Below are positions 1 to 23,576 of a stretch of 64,000 nucleotides of DNA, piece by piece; positions within the stretch are counted from its first letter, which is position 1; every line of letters begins with the position of its first letter. The notes under the pieces are model-generated. The model was given only the letters and a program-made list of their open reading frames with translations, made no database searches and was not told where the DNA came from. The DNA is from Glandiceps talaboti (Eukaryota; Hemichordata; Enteropneusta; Spengelidae): NCBI RefSeq assembly GCF_964340395.1, contig NC_135568.1, forward strand, positions 2,840,001 through 2,904,000, in the 5' to 3' direction. The translations under genes were made by a program, and so were the position numbers.

Positions 1-23
1 GTATGTATTGGAGGACGAGGCAA

Positions 24-538
24 TCATAATGGATGAATAAATAGATTGATGAATGGACTGGGGGATGGATAGGTAGATAGATGGTTGGTTGGATGCATTG
101 CTGGATAAATAGATAGACAGATGATTGGTTGGTTGGTTGGCTGTATGGATGGTTGGGTGGATAAATGGCAGGATGGACTGGTGGATGGTGGGTAGGGTCG
201 CTGGATGAAGGGATGGGTGTATGGTAGAAGAATGGATGTATGTACATGTATGTGTGGTAGATGGAAGGATGGATGGATGATGAATAAATAAATCATCAAT
301 AAATGAATGAATGAATGAATAAATGGATGGATGGATGGTAGAGTAGATGGTTGAATGAATTGGTGGATGTTGGCAAAGACGGATCGATGGAGTGAGTGAG
401 ACAGACAGACAGAGGCTGCTGCTGCTGGCAGAGCAAGAGTGAGATATAGGAAAAGATAAACAGTTGCAGTGATACAAGGAAAGGCAGCGAAGGTGAAAGA
501 AGTAAGGGAAACATAGAGAGGAACAGACAGACGGGCAC

Positions 539-592
<54 letters not shown>

Positions 593-636
593 GGGCAGAC
601 AGACAGACAGACAGCCAGACAGCCAACCAGCCAACC

Positions 637-693
<57 letters not shown>

Positions 694-696
694 GTC

Positions 697-781
<85 letters not shown>

Positions 782-800
782 GGCAGGCAGGCAGGCAAAG
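24..800. repeat. GGAT-type and CAGA-type tetranucleotide repeats
   Basis: A degenerate GGAT/TGGA array fills about 24-370. An interrupted ACAG array fills about 540-797. By position this should be the intron between exons A and B of CTLD cassette 1. Long open frames here (Cys-Leu-Ser-Val repeats on the - strand) are repeat artefacts. Confidence 0.9.
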
Positions 801-1034
801 TAACAGAGAGTGAGATAGGAACGCAAATATCTTGAAGTGTATGAATGAGTCATTGGTCAATTACAATCTGTTAAGTATGCAATACAACTATAGTTCCTCC
901 AACCTGTCATTGAACACAATTTTTACTATACCACCTCAGTGTTATATCACTCTTGATCACAGTTCAAAACGATTAATTCTAATCTATTTACCTAATTCAG
1001 AAAAATGACTTCTCGTCTATTTTGTCAATAAAAG

Positions 1035-12772
<11,738 letters not shown>

Positions 12773-12777
<5 letters not shown>

Positions 12778-13035
12778 ATCATTCAGGTTCTACTGCTATT
12801 TACCAAATGGTGAACAAATGGCTGTGGTTGCTTCAATGGGTACTTTATTGTTCTCTCTTTCAAACCAATCGGTTTCAGTCGGGGAAAATTTGAGTAATAC
12901 AGCTAGTGTGTCAAGTAATTATTTTCATGAAATTATGATATGGTTACAACATTGATGTTAATGCGTGATCTTGAAAATGTAATTTTGAAATCGATGGGTT
13001 GACTGAATAAAATAAACCTGGTGATTGGGCGTATA
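12773..13035 (+). other. Terminal exon of the multi-CTLD gene: split codon, stop and 3'UTR
   Basis: After acceptor TTTTTTACAG the exon opens ATTAAATC. With the phase-1 G carried from exon C5 this reads GAT TAA, so the protein ends at CEKD right after the last CTLD. The stop is 12775-12777. Two overlapping AATAAA signals at 13006-13016 suit a cleavage site near 13030. The 3' end of the exon is an estimate. Confidence 0.65.
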
Positions 13036-13143
13036 CCTGATGTCTCATGAAACTATGCACTAATGGAAGTGGTTATTGGTAGAAACGGTGGGAATTAAAT
13101 CTATGTTCCTAAATCTATATTCCCAAATCTATGCGCTCGCTCG

Positions 13144-13307
<164 letters not shown>

Positions 13308-13831
13308 AATGAAAAAGTTATTCGGTTATTGCCCACGTCTTAGTGGCTTTAATTATGTCCACAGTATGGATGGCTGGACATAACCACCAGTATTTTCCTT
13401 CCTTTGCCCAGGATATATCGTATCATTTTCATTTACTTAGGGGAACATAACATCATTGTTAGTACCCACTTTGTTTCACATTCGCTATAAATAAATAGTC
13501 GTTATATTTGAGTTGTTGGGGTCAAAGGTTAGAAAATTGCACTCTACAAACACTTACGATACAGTCAAAATGAGATGATGAAACGTGTCTGGTAATAATA
13601 CTAATAACAAGTACTATTGCATTTATTTGAAAAGAACATTCACAGTTTTGGTTGTGAGTACAACATGTTCATCGTCATATGGAAATCCATATTCTAAATA
13701 ATAGCATTTAATTTGTAAGTGGGTGGACAATTGTGATGTTTGTGACGTTATTGAGCCATGTTAGGATGTTAATTGTTCCAAGGCAGACAAGAATTTTGTA
13801 CATGCATAAAAAATGAACATTTTTAAAAATA

Positions 13832-15032
13832 TTATTGTAAACCTAACAGGGAAAAGTATTTTTCTCTTTGCTTTTCATAAATGTGAGTAACTATTTCATA
13901 TATCTTCAAATCCCACACGTTTCTCCTGGTGACTTCTTGCAGCTCAAAGTCAGTCAGTTTACTACTTGGTCGCTTTGCATTGGCATTCACATGAACTGCT
14001 TCATCCGGGCACTTTATACCTAACATGTAACACAACATATCTTGGGAAAGTTTGAAGTCTTCTAAAATTCCAACATATGCAAAATGGTTAAGCAAGTTTC
14101 TCTTTGCCGTTAGGAAGTGATTTTTCTGTTATTTCTGGTGCGTCTGTAACTCCAGGAATAGAAGCGCCATCACGTGCTTCAAACGAATCGTCGTTATCTC
14201 GGTGATCACCAAATTGTAATAAACGTACCACGAAGTTGTCAGTCACATGAATATTACAACCTTTCGTCATCATCAAAAAATCGGTGATATTTTTACTTTT
14301 CCTTACTTCTTTGTTCTCATTTGGAAAATTCCTCAAATAATAGTATTGGGATATAAAGCGATCTATTGGATGACGAAACCATGCAAAATAAAGGAATGGT
14401 CTGTTGGGATAGGCGAACTGATGAAGTCCGTAAACACGTTTTGAAATCATAAATACTCGATCACTTGTTGACCCGAGGTCATAGGCTAAACTGTAGAAAT
14501 CTAAACAGTGACGAATATCATGTACTTTGCGTCTACCATAGATGGTTTTGGAGAGTTGAACCACAAAGTTATTTATAGACGTTCCTCCACATTTAGGGAT
14601 ATGAAGGAAGGCTACAGATGCTAATTTATACAAATGGTCCTGCTGGAGAGTGTGGTTTTGTAGAAAGTAATTCGGTAAGGGTTCTTGCCCCCGTCTTAGT
14701 GGTTTTAAACATGTCCAGAGTATATCATGGATTGTCGGACAAAACCACCAACGTTTTCCTTTCTTTGCCAAGTTGTCATGGTAATGCTTTAAAGACTTAG
14801 AACATTTGAGTTCCTCTTCAGAAGCACCCCCGTCGGCCATATGACTACAATTTTCTTTCATTGACAATCGCAGTCCTAGATCCGTAAAAGTTTGTTCAAC
14901 AAAGCTTTCGTTTGTCTTTCCTGATGCTGGAAGTTTTCCTAAGTCAGATTCGACATTCCATTTGATTATGTAGAACACGATGATACCCCAACTGACCATC
15001 ACCAGGCAGATAAAATGAAATGACAATTTCAT
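13832..15032 (-). pseudogene. Sulfotransferase paralogue 1, frameshifted
   Basis: Golgi-type sulfotransferase with a single-exon coding region. The N-terminus MKLSFHFICLVMVSWGIIVFYII is a type II signal anchor. Then come WWFCPTIHDILWTCLKPLR, the PAPS 5'-phosphosulfate loop IPKCGGTS, and the 3'-phosphate motif FRHPIDRFISQYYYLR. The frame breaks at an extra A near 14120 (GTGATTTTTCTG against 8-base GTGTTTTTCTG and GTGCTCTTCCG in the two paralogues). The remaining 3' frame at 13832-14095 is still well conserved to its stop. Family knowledge: PAPS-dependent carbohydrate sulfotransferases of the Sulfotransfer_2 type (HS2ST/HS6ST/UST group). The substrate is not predictable. The single lesion in an otherwise clean gene means a very recent pseudogene or an assembly error. 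Confidence 0.8.
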
Positions 15033-16268
15033 TTCCGTTTGCTTAAACTACCAGTTGTAAACCTACAAAATAAACCAAGTTTCACTTAGATGGGTATCAC
15101 TTTCGTACACGTCGTTCTGTGGTCAAGTTGATTACTGTTCCAGTTTGTGTTTTGTACTGACAAAGTACGGTATATGGCAGAGTTCCATGACCCACGAGTG
15201 CAAGTGTGGCGTACTCGAGGTATTTGCGCGAGTGCTTGCAGTGTTCTCTATGGTTGCACTTTCAAGAGCGTAGCGACATACATACATACATACATACATA
15301 CATACATACATACATACATACATGAACATATACTTAATTATATAACATTCGATCGTTCTTAATATGTCTAGTACACGTTCCTTAACAGTGCCAAATTTTG
15401 AGGTCAAAATACCCAGCGTTGGTTATGTGAATGAAGTGATTAGGAAGTCAGTTGAATCGCTACCATGTCTTGGTTAGAAGTATATCGATTCACTAATATA
15501 TCCTACGTTTGATATGTAGATATCTGTATTCTTACTTTTCATATATCCATCCTCCGCATACCAACATAAATTCATTACTAAGTCCTCTATTAACACTACA
15601 TTTCAAGTTATAATCACTGTTGTTAAAATGACAAATTTTGTATAAACATGTGTCGTTATAAACTTACCTTAATGTTAATCCTACAGTTTAGACATACAAT
15701 GCATATGTAGAAAGTACGATGTTCGTGTATGTGTACTAGAAGAGATAGGTTATCCAATTATGGAATGTTCGTTTACCTAGGGGAACAGTATGTAAAAGCT
15801 AATACCCTGCATGTTTTATGTTTGCTAAAAATAATTGTCATTATTTAGAATTGGAGTTATGAGGGCCGGGGCAATGGTTAGAAACAAGTATAGTTAGTTG
15901 TTAGTATCACCTGTGCTATGACAATAGGTTTGTGTCTACACAATTATTTCATCAAAGTCACGTGTCACCACCAGTTGGCTTTTGAATTAGGCCTGCTGTG
16001 CCTCTATGTTCAGGCTACACAAAAGATCCATTCCGACGCTCGACATATACCAGCTTTTACTAGACCCTCACAAAAATGTGCTCCAAATCCGTTGCTACTG
16101 AGACTGGTGACAGTATTCTCTGACTATAGTTCATCACTGTCACTTGAATGATTTTCCACTCAAAATGTCTATGTATTGTACTTTAGACTTGGATAATGCA
16201 GTTAATTAACTCAAACTGAGATCTATATTTCAGTTCTCAACAGTCAATATTTGTCGTTATCGTTATCG

Positions 16269-16305
<37 letters not shown>

Positions 16306-17647
16306 AAAAATGTATACACTACAACTACCAGAATGCAGACTGGACATTTGTACAATTCAAAAGATTGATCCAGTGTGGAAGGTGGCCAGTGTCTCCAAAA
16401 CACACATTATATGTTGGTATAAGTTGTATCATCAACACATTTATATTTAATGAATTATATCTGGTAAGTCATATATCAATTCTACAAACATGATTGGACC
16501 AAGTACTGATCCTTGAGGGACACCACGTGTCACATCATATCATCCCAAAAAACTGATTATTTACACATTTCCGTGCATGGTGTCGTCTCATCCTGTCTTT
16601 ATTATATTACATCTAGAAATTTCCCCTGATTATCTACTGGTTTGTGATCAAATAAACAACTCGGTCAAATTACTAGTATAGATCTTCGGAGGAGACTAGT
16701 TGTAGGCTGATCTATGGTCAAAGTGTGTTACTTTGATTACAATTGAGATAAGTTATCAATTGGCGTTGATGTAACTACACTCACAGTAGGGAGGCGTCTC
16801 TGACAATCAATCCCTACAAGTTTTTATTTCAAATTATTTTAATTGATTGATTGATTGACTGACTGACTGACTGACTGACTGACTGACTGACTGACTGACT
16901 GACTGACTGACTGATTGATTGATTGATTGATCGATTGATTGATTGATTGATTGATTGATAAAGAAGTATGAAGCACTGTTACATGTGTGGCAAAATGTGA
17001 ATTCCAAGGAGAATACCATACTCTTGATTACAGGGTTATTATATTTACATGACTAATGCACTGCTGTTACCTACTTGAATAATCTAATTAGGAGCATGAG
17101 GTGTTTGAAACTCTACAGAGTAACTCACCGATTGATATGTTTTGCGTTTTAAGACTTTATTTGGTCAGATTATTTTAGATTAATGTGTTTTGACTTTTCA
17201 GTTGATGAGTTTAAGTGTTAAATTTTGTAATGAGATATACATTGTTTTTATAGGTGTTTATTTTTTTATTTAAGTGCACTTATAGTTTGTGCATGTTGTG
17301 GTGTTTGTCTTGTACAGTGTGGAGCCTATAAATGGGACTCGTCCCGTAGGTCATCCTCAAACAAATAAATAAATAACATTTTTAGTTTGTGGTCGTTAGT
17401 TTTCTGATAGCTTGGTTTCCGTAGTAGTAGGCCTAGGCACTATGTGCTGCTTGTAAGTTTATTGTTGACGCTTAACCCTGTCTGTAAGATATATCACTAT
17501 GAGTTATATTATCAATATGGTTCAGATGGTTGACATATCATCTTTAAATACGATGACGTGTTTGTTTGTTTGTGTGTTCTGCATATACTGTCCTAACCAT
17601 CCGTTATTTAGCAGAAACGGGATATAGTTTTGGCGTATCGAGTTGCA
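15033..17647. other. Intergenic stretch between sulfotransferases 1 and 2
   Basis: No gene recognised. It holds a CATA run (about 15278-15322), a GTT run (about 16268-16304) and a GATT/GACT array (16842-16958). AG at 15063-15064 is the likely 3' splice site for paralogue 1. Confidence 0.6.
16842..16958. repeat. GATT and GACT tetranucleotide repeat
   Basis: GATT units flank a central run of GACT units, about 115 bp in all. Confidence 0.95.
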
Positions 17648-18829
17648 TCACTGTCTATCTTTTATAGAAAGATATCGTTCTTTTTGTTTCTCATAGATAT
17701 CGACAACTGTGTCGTATAGCTTTAAATCCCAGGTATTTCTTCTGATAATTTCTTGTCGCTCAAACTCACCCAGCTCAGTGTTTGGTTTCTGACGATTTTC
17801 ATATCTGTGAATTGCTATACTTGGACATTGCACACCAATCATGTAACACAGCATATCTTGTGAAAGCTTGAAGTCTTCTAAAATGCCAACATATGCGAAA
17901 TGATTAATCAGATTCCTCTTGGCCGTCAAGAAGTGTTTTTCTGTGATTTCTGGTGCGTTTCTAACACCTGGAATAATCGCACCATCAGATGCCTCGAAAG
18001 AATCATCAACTTCGCGATGATCCCCAAATTGTAGTAATCGCACAGCTAGATTGTCAGTGGCGTGAATATGGCGATCTTTCGTCATTTGTAAGTAGTCCGT
18101 AATGTTCTCACTGATCATTATATCTTTGTTCTCGTATGGGAATTTTTTGGAGTAATAATATTGAGAGACGAATCGGTCGATTGGGTGTCGAAACCATGCG
18201 AAGTATAGAAATGGTATATTGGAAGGAGCAAATCCATGAAGACCGTACACACGTTTTGAAATCATAAACATCTCTTTTCTTGTCGTAACAAAGGCATACG
18301 CAAACTTATAGAAGTCTAAGCAGTGACTTATATCATGCAATCTCTGTCTGCCATGGACTTTCAAAGCTCGTTCATACATAAAATCAGTTAGGGAAGTGCC
18401 ACCGCACTTAGGGATTTGTAGAAATGCTATTGATGAGGATTTATACAAGTGGTGCTGTGTCACTGTGTCGTTCTGGAGATAGAAATTTCGCAGAGGTTGT
18501 CGTCCTTTTCTTAGTGGTTTCAAACACGTCCAAAGTATATCGTGAATAGTCGGACAGAGCCACCAATCCTTTCCATTCTTCGCCCAGTTGTCATGATAAC
18601 TTTTCAAAGATTTCGTACATTTTTGCTCTGTTGCAGAAACATTTGTGGCGATTAAATGCTTGCATTCTTCCTTAACCGGTTGCTTGAGTCTTGATTCAGA
18701 GATGTAACCGTTAGGTGCTTTCTGGGAAGGTTTTTCATGGTCTGTTTTAACATTTGGTCTCAACATATAGAATAAATAGTAACCAAAAAGTATCGCTAGC
18801 AAGAAGATTATCTGTTTAGAACCCTTCAT
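17648..18829 (-). CDS. Golgi-type sulfotransferase, paralogue 2 (intact)
   Basis: A 393-residue open single coding exon. A short cytoplasmic N-terminus is followed by a hydrophobic anchor at about residues 7-23, typical of type II Golgi enzymes. Conserved blocks shared with the neighbours are WWLCPTIHDILWTCLKPLR (about 89-107), the PAPS 5'-phosphosulfate loop QIPKCGGTS (about 138-146), RVYGLHGF, and the 3'-phosphate motif FRHPIDRFVSQYYY (about 213-226). RLLQFGDHR and the GVRNAPEITEKHFLTAK segment follow. Expected role: transfer of sulfate from PAPS to a glycan in the Golgi lumen. The closest general class is Sulfotransfer_2 (heparan/uronyl-type), with acceptor unknown. A possible 3' splice site (GATTCTAG, exon from about 18882) lies 53 bases before the ATG, so a 5'UTR intron is likely. 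Confidence 0.88.
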   Translation of the reverse strand: MKGSKQIIFLLAILFGYYLFYMLRPNVKTDHEKPSQKAPNGYISESRLKQPVKEECKHLIATNVSATEQKCTKSLKSYHDNWAKNGKDWWLCPTIHDILWTCLKPLRKGRQPLRNFYLQNDTVTQHHLYKSSSIAFLQIPKCGGTSLTDFMYERALKVHGRQRLHDISHCLDFYKFAYAFVTTRKEMFMISKRVYGLHGFAPSNIPFLYFAWFRHPIDRFVSQYYYSKKFPYENKDIMISENITDYLQMTKDRHIHATDNLAVRLLQFGDHREVDDSFEASDGAIIPGVRNAPEITEKHFLTAKRNLINHFAYVGILEDFKLSQDMLCYMIGVQCPSIAIHRYENRQKPNTELGEFERQEIIRRNTWDLKLYDTVVDIYEKQKERYLSIKDRQ

Positions 18830-20087
<1,258 letters not shown>

Positions 20088-21326
20088 TTATTTTTCTTTC
20101 AATTTGCGATAATTTTGTTTTTGGTTGTGATAAATATCAATAACTGTTTCGTACAATTTTATATCCCATATATTCCTTTTTCTTATTTCACTCATTTCAT
20201 AATCACTAATTTCGACTTTAGGACGTTTTGAATTAGCGTTTTTATGTATGGCTGCATTTGGGCAAGTAACGTCCACCATGTAGCAAAACATATCCTGAGA
20301 AACTTTAAAATCTTCAAGAATTCCAATAAACGCTATGTCTTGGATCAAATTCTTCTTTGCTGTGAGGAAGTGCTCTTCCGTCACTTCCGGTGCGTCTTTG
20401 ACTCCAGGTGGACTACCTCCATCTCTCGGCTCAAACGCATCGTCGATTTCACGATTATCACCGAACTGGAGTAGACGAACGGTAAAGTTATCGATGACAT
20501 GTATGTGACGCCCTTCTGTTGTTCGCAGGAAATCAGTCAAATTTTTACTGTTAACTATATCCGTGTTCACATTCGGAAATGTTCGGAGAAAATGGTACTG
20601 CGAGAGAAATCTGTCAACAGGGTCTCGAAACCATGCAAAGTAGACAAAGGGTCGGCTTGGGTTAGCAAACTGATGTAAACCATACACACGTTTGGATATC
20701 ATAAACACACGTTGAGTTGTAATTCCCATGCTGTAGGCAAGGTTAAAGAACTCTAAGCAATGACGTATATCATTAACCTTCCTACGATTTGGAGCAAGTC
20801 TGTAGACGAAATCGTTGATCGAAGTCCCGCCACATTTCGGAAGATGTAGGAAAGCTAAATTAGCTTGTTTATAAAGATCGTGCTTTTCCACAGTATCGTT
20901 GCGAAGGTAAAAGTTTGGTAACGGTTCCCGCCCTTTTCTTAATGGTTTTAAACAATTCCAAAGAATGTCATGAAGTTTTGGACAAAACCACCAGTTACGG
21001 CCGTTAACAGCCAACTCATCGTAGTAGTCTTTCAATGCAAACTTACAAAGTTCACCTTTGGATAACTCGTCTTGATCAAGGGGCACACAATTCTTAGTTG
21101 GTCGCGCTGTAGAAGTGACGTCACTAGTTGTAGAAGTGACGTCACTAGTAGTAGACTCCAAAACCGTTGTCGAGTCTACTGACCCGTATGCAACTTCATC
21201 CGGGTATTCACATTTTATCACCATAGGTATAAATTGCTGCTTCATTCGTAGCAACACGATGATGAATATCACCATGGTTACCGCTATAACTAGCCATCTC
21301 CGATATGATACTTGATAACCTCTCAT
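20088..21326 (-). CDS. Golgi-type sulfotransferase, paralogue 3 (intact)
   Basis: A 412-residue open coding exon. I start at the ATG at 21326 (MRGYQVSYRR), not the upstream in-frame ATG at 21356, because TTTTGTTTTACATAG just before AGTCAAAG looks like a 3' splice site and leaves the first ATG in the intron. The anchor is WLVIAVTMVIFIIVLLRM. A stalk with repeated TTSDVTS units follows, then WWFCPKLHDILWNCLKPLR, the PAPS loop LPKCGGTS and the 3'-phosphate motif FRDPVDRFLSQYHFLR. It differs from its neighbours in having RDPVDR rather than RHPIDR and a longer stalk. The Ty3/gypsy element at 21395 begins about 50 bases beyond the splice site, inside the predicted 5'UTR intron and in the opposite orientation, so expression may be altered. 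Substrate unknown. Confidence 0.86.
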   Translation of the reverse strand: MRGYQVSYRRWLVIAVTMVIFIIVLLRMKQQFIPMVIKCEYPDEVAYGSVDSTTVLESTTSDVTSTTSDVTSTARPTKNCVPLDQDELSKGELCKFALKDYYDELAVNGRNWWFCPKLHDILWNCLKPLRKGREPLPNFYLRNDTVEKHDLYKQANLAFLHLPKCGGTSINDFVYRLAPNRRKVNDIRHCLEFFNLAYSMGITTQRVFMISKRVYGLHQFANPSRPFVYFAWFRDPVDRFLSQYHFLRTFPNVNTDIVNSKNLTDFLRTTEGRHIHVIDNFTVRLLQFGDNREIDDAFEPRDGGSPPGVKDAPEVTEEHFLTAKKNLIQDIAFIGILEDFKVSQDMFCYMVDVTCPNAAIHKNANSKRPKVEISDYEMSEIRKRNIWDIKLYETVIDIYHNQKQNYRKLKEK

Positions 21327-21343
21327 GATGGGACACTTTGACT

Positions 21344-21345
21344 CT
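21344..21345 (-). promoter_or_regulatory. Predicted 3' splice site of sulfotransferase 3 5'UTR intron
   Basis: A T-rich tract then ACATAG on the - strand, 17 bases before the chosen ATG. Comparable AGs precede paralogue 1 (exon from about 15062) and paralogue 2 (from about 18882). Confidence 0.5.
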
Positions 21346-21390
21346 ATGTAAAACAAAATAATGAAAAACGAAACATTTACATGATTGAAG

Positions 21391-21394
21391 ATAT
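21391..21394. repeat. Target-site duplication, left (ATAT)
   Basis: ATAT precedes the TG of the 5' LTR and matches ATAT right after the 3' LTR. Confidence 0.8.
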
Positions 21395-22043
21395 TGTTGC
21401 GGAAAGCTTGCGGGTGTCACGCCCCCGGGTGCCTGTATTTGGCTCGTCTCAGTACCTTACTGGAGAAAGTCGGATTTATCCCTGTATTTCAGGTCTAGAT
21501 ATCCCGTGTTTAGTCTAAGCACACTTTTCATATGCCAGTCAGTTGCTGAGGGGCGGAGTCTTGGTCACATGGTCAGGTAGCTATAGCAACACTTTTCTCC
21601 CATGCTCACTCTCTCTCTTGCTGGACACCGTGTAGTCAACATCGTGTCAAATACGCTCTTGACATAATCTCTTGGTTTACCGTCATTTTCACTTCTTTTC
21701 TGTTAAAACCTACTTCTTCCTTTAGGGAAACGTTTTCTTGTATGCCTCTGTGAGGTTGGGTCGCTGGTTTTCACGAGTTGGTCGTGATATTTCAGGTTTC
21801 TTGGGTTATGCCATGGTCTAGAGTCGCTGGTATTGGCGAACGTGTCTGTACTCAATTTCATAGTGTATGTTCTGCCATACACAAGGTCAAATCGAACAGC
21901 TTGGTGTGACGGAGCGGGTTTTTCACGCTTATCGAAGGCTTGCTAACGCTACCACTTATTAGCTTTCGTAGGCAATCTATTCTAGAGTTTTATTAGGTGT
22001 TAAATATCAGAGTTTTTCGTGTACTTTCCACGAGTTCGTCACA
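21395..22043 (+). repeat. 5' LTR
   Basis: 649 bp, starting TGTTGCGGAAAGC and ending GTTCGTCACA. It matches 29191-29839 with no difference that I could see. Confidence 0.95.
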
Positions 22044-22044
22044 A

Positions 22045-22062
22045 TGGTGGCAAGCGGTGCGA
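22045..22062 (+). promoter_or_regulatory. Putative primer-binding site
   Basis: TGGTGGCAAGCGG begins one base after the 5' LTR. TGG is the expected complement of a tRNA 3' CCA. The tRNA was not identified. Confidence 0.55.
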
Positions 22063-22229
22063 TTTAAAATTGGGTCGGGTTCATAGCGTTGCGTTGGTAC
22101 ACTGTTCTATTGTTTGTATTTGCGACAAAGTTTCAAAGTCGTTTTGTCGATCGATACTCCCGGCTATTGATCAAGTTGTTGCAGTTGTTGTTTGGTTATT
22201 TGGCATTGTACTGATTTTGAGACATTGTC

Positions 22230-23576
22230 ATGGAGAATTCTCTAGACAGTGAGATTACTTTTCCAAGTGGAGAGCAAGGTGTTGATAACACTGTCTTAGT
22301 ATCTGATACAACTCACAGTAAATCTGAGCAAGTTCACAGTGAACGGCAAGTTGGCGATTTTGTGGACATGCCTCACCTAATGTCGCCAGAAGGTATCGTC
22401 CAACAAGGAGTAAAGCATTTGTCTGGGACTATACCATTCTCCTTAGGGGGTGTTTCAGGTGGTATGAATAGTGCGTTGAACACTACCACTGCGAGGGGTG
22501 GCAATATGTCAACTTCTGTTGCCCAGAGTAAAGGGTCTACTTCAATGAAAAGTGCGGATGTGTTGGATGGTCACTCTTTTGCACAGCCTAACACAAATTC
22601 TACTCCAGCACATTTTCTTGGTTCTAGATTGTTACCCACAGGTATGAGTTTGGGGTATGAGGGAGGCAGTCTATCTGCAGGTAAATTAGATTTGCCATCA
22701 TCAGGTATGTCTTACAAAACCAGTAGAACTCCCCCACTAGACTGTTCGGGCTCTAAACAAACAACAGTAGCGAAAGCAGACAGTTATGATGGGAATAATG
22801 ATTTTGTGAACTACAAACTCCATTTTGAAATCTGTGCGCGTGTAAATGGGTGGAATTCTGAGCAAAAATTTCACATTCTTTTGACCAAACTGAGAGGTAG
22901 AGCTCTTGAATTCGCTGCGCATTGCGGAAAGGAAGTAAACGATTATGAGGAGTTGTGTGAATTGTTGATCAGACAGTTTTCAACTTGTGGACTAGAGGAC
23001 GAATTTCGTCTTCAGGCTAAGACAGTTGTAAGGAAAAAAGACCAGTCCTTAAAAGATTTAGCACAGGAAATAAGACAGATTATAATAAAGGCATACCCTA
23101 GTGCTACAGGTGATTGTTTTGAACGACTTTGTATTGATCACCTCTTTCAGGCTGTCCAAGATGACGCGCTGCAGAGAAAAATAAACGAAGCAGGGCGAAT
23201 GAAAGGTGCGACTTTGGACTCTGTCGTCCATGAAGGACAGTGTGAGGAAAGTTATCAGAAATTTCGTAGAACGAAGGGTCGTCCGTCTGTAGTCAGGTCA
23301 GGTGATATGTGCGATGAGGGTTCGTCTAAGGACTCAAGTATGCAGGGTTTATTACTGCATGTACTAGACAGGTTGGAAAAAGTAGAGGTATCTCTTAAGT
23401 CTCGAAATTTCAGTAGTACAAGGGGGAGAGATTCTCCGAAGAAATTAGAATGTTGGTCGTGTGGTCAGGAAGGTCATCGAAAACAAAACTGCCCACAACG
23501 GCAACAGGGTCAAACTAAGGTCAAGTCGTTAAACGACCAAGGATTGCGGGATCCGGCCGTCCCACAATCCGATTAG
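22230..23576 (+). CDS. gag: Gag polyprotein of the Ty3/gypsy element
   Basis: A 448-residue structural protein. The first ~185 residues are Ser/Gly/Thr-rich and look disordered. Residues about 190-350 match the retrotransposon gag (capsid) pattern (YKLHFEICARVNGW, LRGRALEFA, LIRQFS, LKDLAQEIRQ). A CCHC zinc knuckle, CWSCGQEGHRKQNC, lies at 408-421 (C-x2-C-x4-H-x4-C) and would bind RNA. The TAG stop at 23574-23576 lies 55 nt past the point where the pol frame opens, and the overlap contains a candidate -1 frameshift signal. Confidence 0.92.
   Translation: MENSLDSEITFPSGEQGVDNTVLVSDTTHSKSEQVHSERQVGDFVDMPHLMSPEGIVQQGVKHLSGTIPFSLGGVSGGMNSALNTTTARGGNMSTSVAQSKGSTSMKSADVLDGHSFAQPNTNSTPAHFLGSRLLPTGMSLGYEGGSLSAGKLDLPSSGMSYKTSRTPPLDCSGSKQTTVAKADSYDGNNDFVNYKLHFEICARVNGWNSEQKFHILLTKLRGRALEFAAHCGKEVNDYEELCELLIRQFSTCGLEDEFRLQAKTVVRKKDQSLKDLAQEIRQIIIKAYPSATGDCFERLCIDHLFQAVQDDALQRKINEAGRMKGATLDSVVHEGQCEESYQKFRRTKGRPSVVRSGDMCDEGSSKDSSMQGLLLHVLDRLEKVEVSLKSRNFSSTRGRDSPKKLECWSCGQEGHRKQNCPQRQQGQTKVKSLNDQGLRDPAVPQSD

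Noticed and set aside
24-860. Long - strand ORF of Cys-Leu-Ser-Val repeats
   Set aside because: It is a CAGA/GGAT microsatellite. Tetranucleotide repeats stay open in several frames and have no start, splice or domain evidence.
21324-21356. Upstream ATG of sulfotransferase 3 (ten extra residues)
   Set aside because: It falls on the intron side of a good 3' splice site, and the anchor segment fits better with the downstream ATG.
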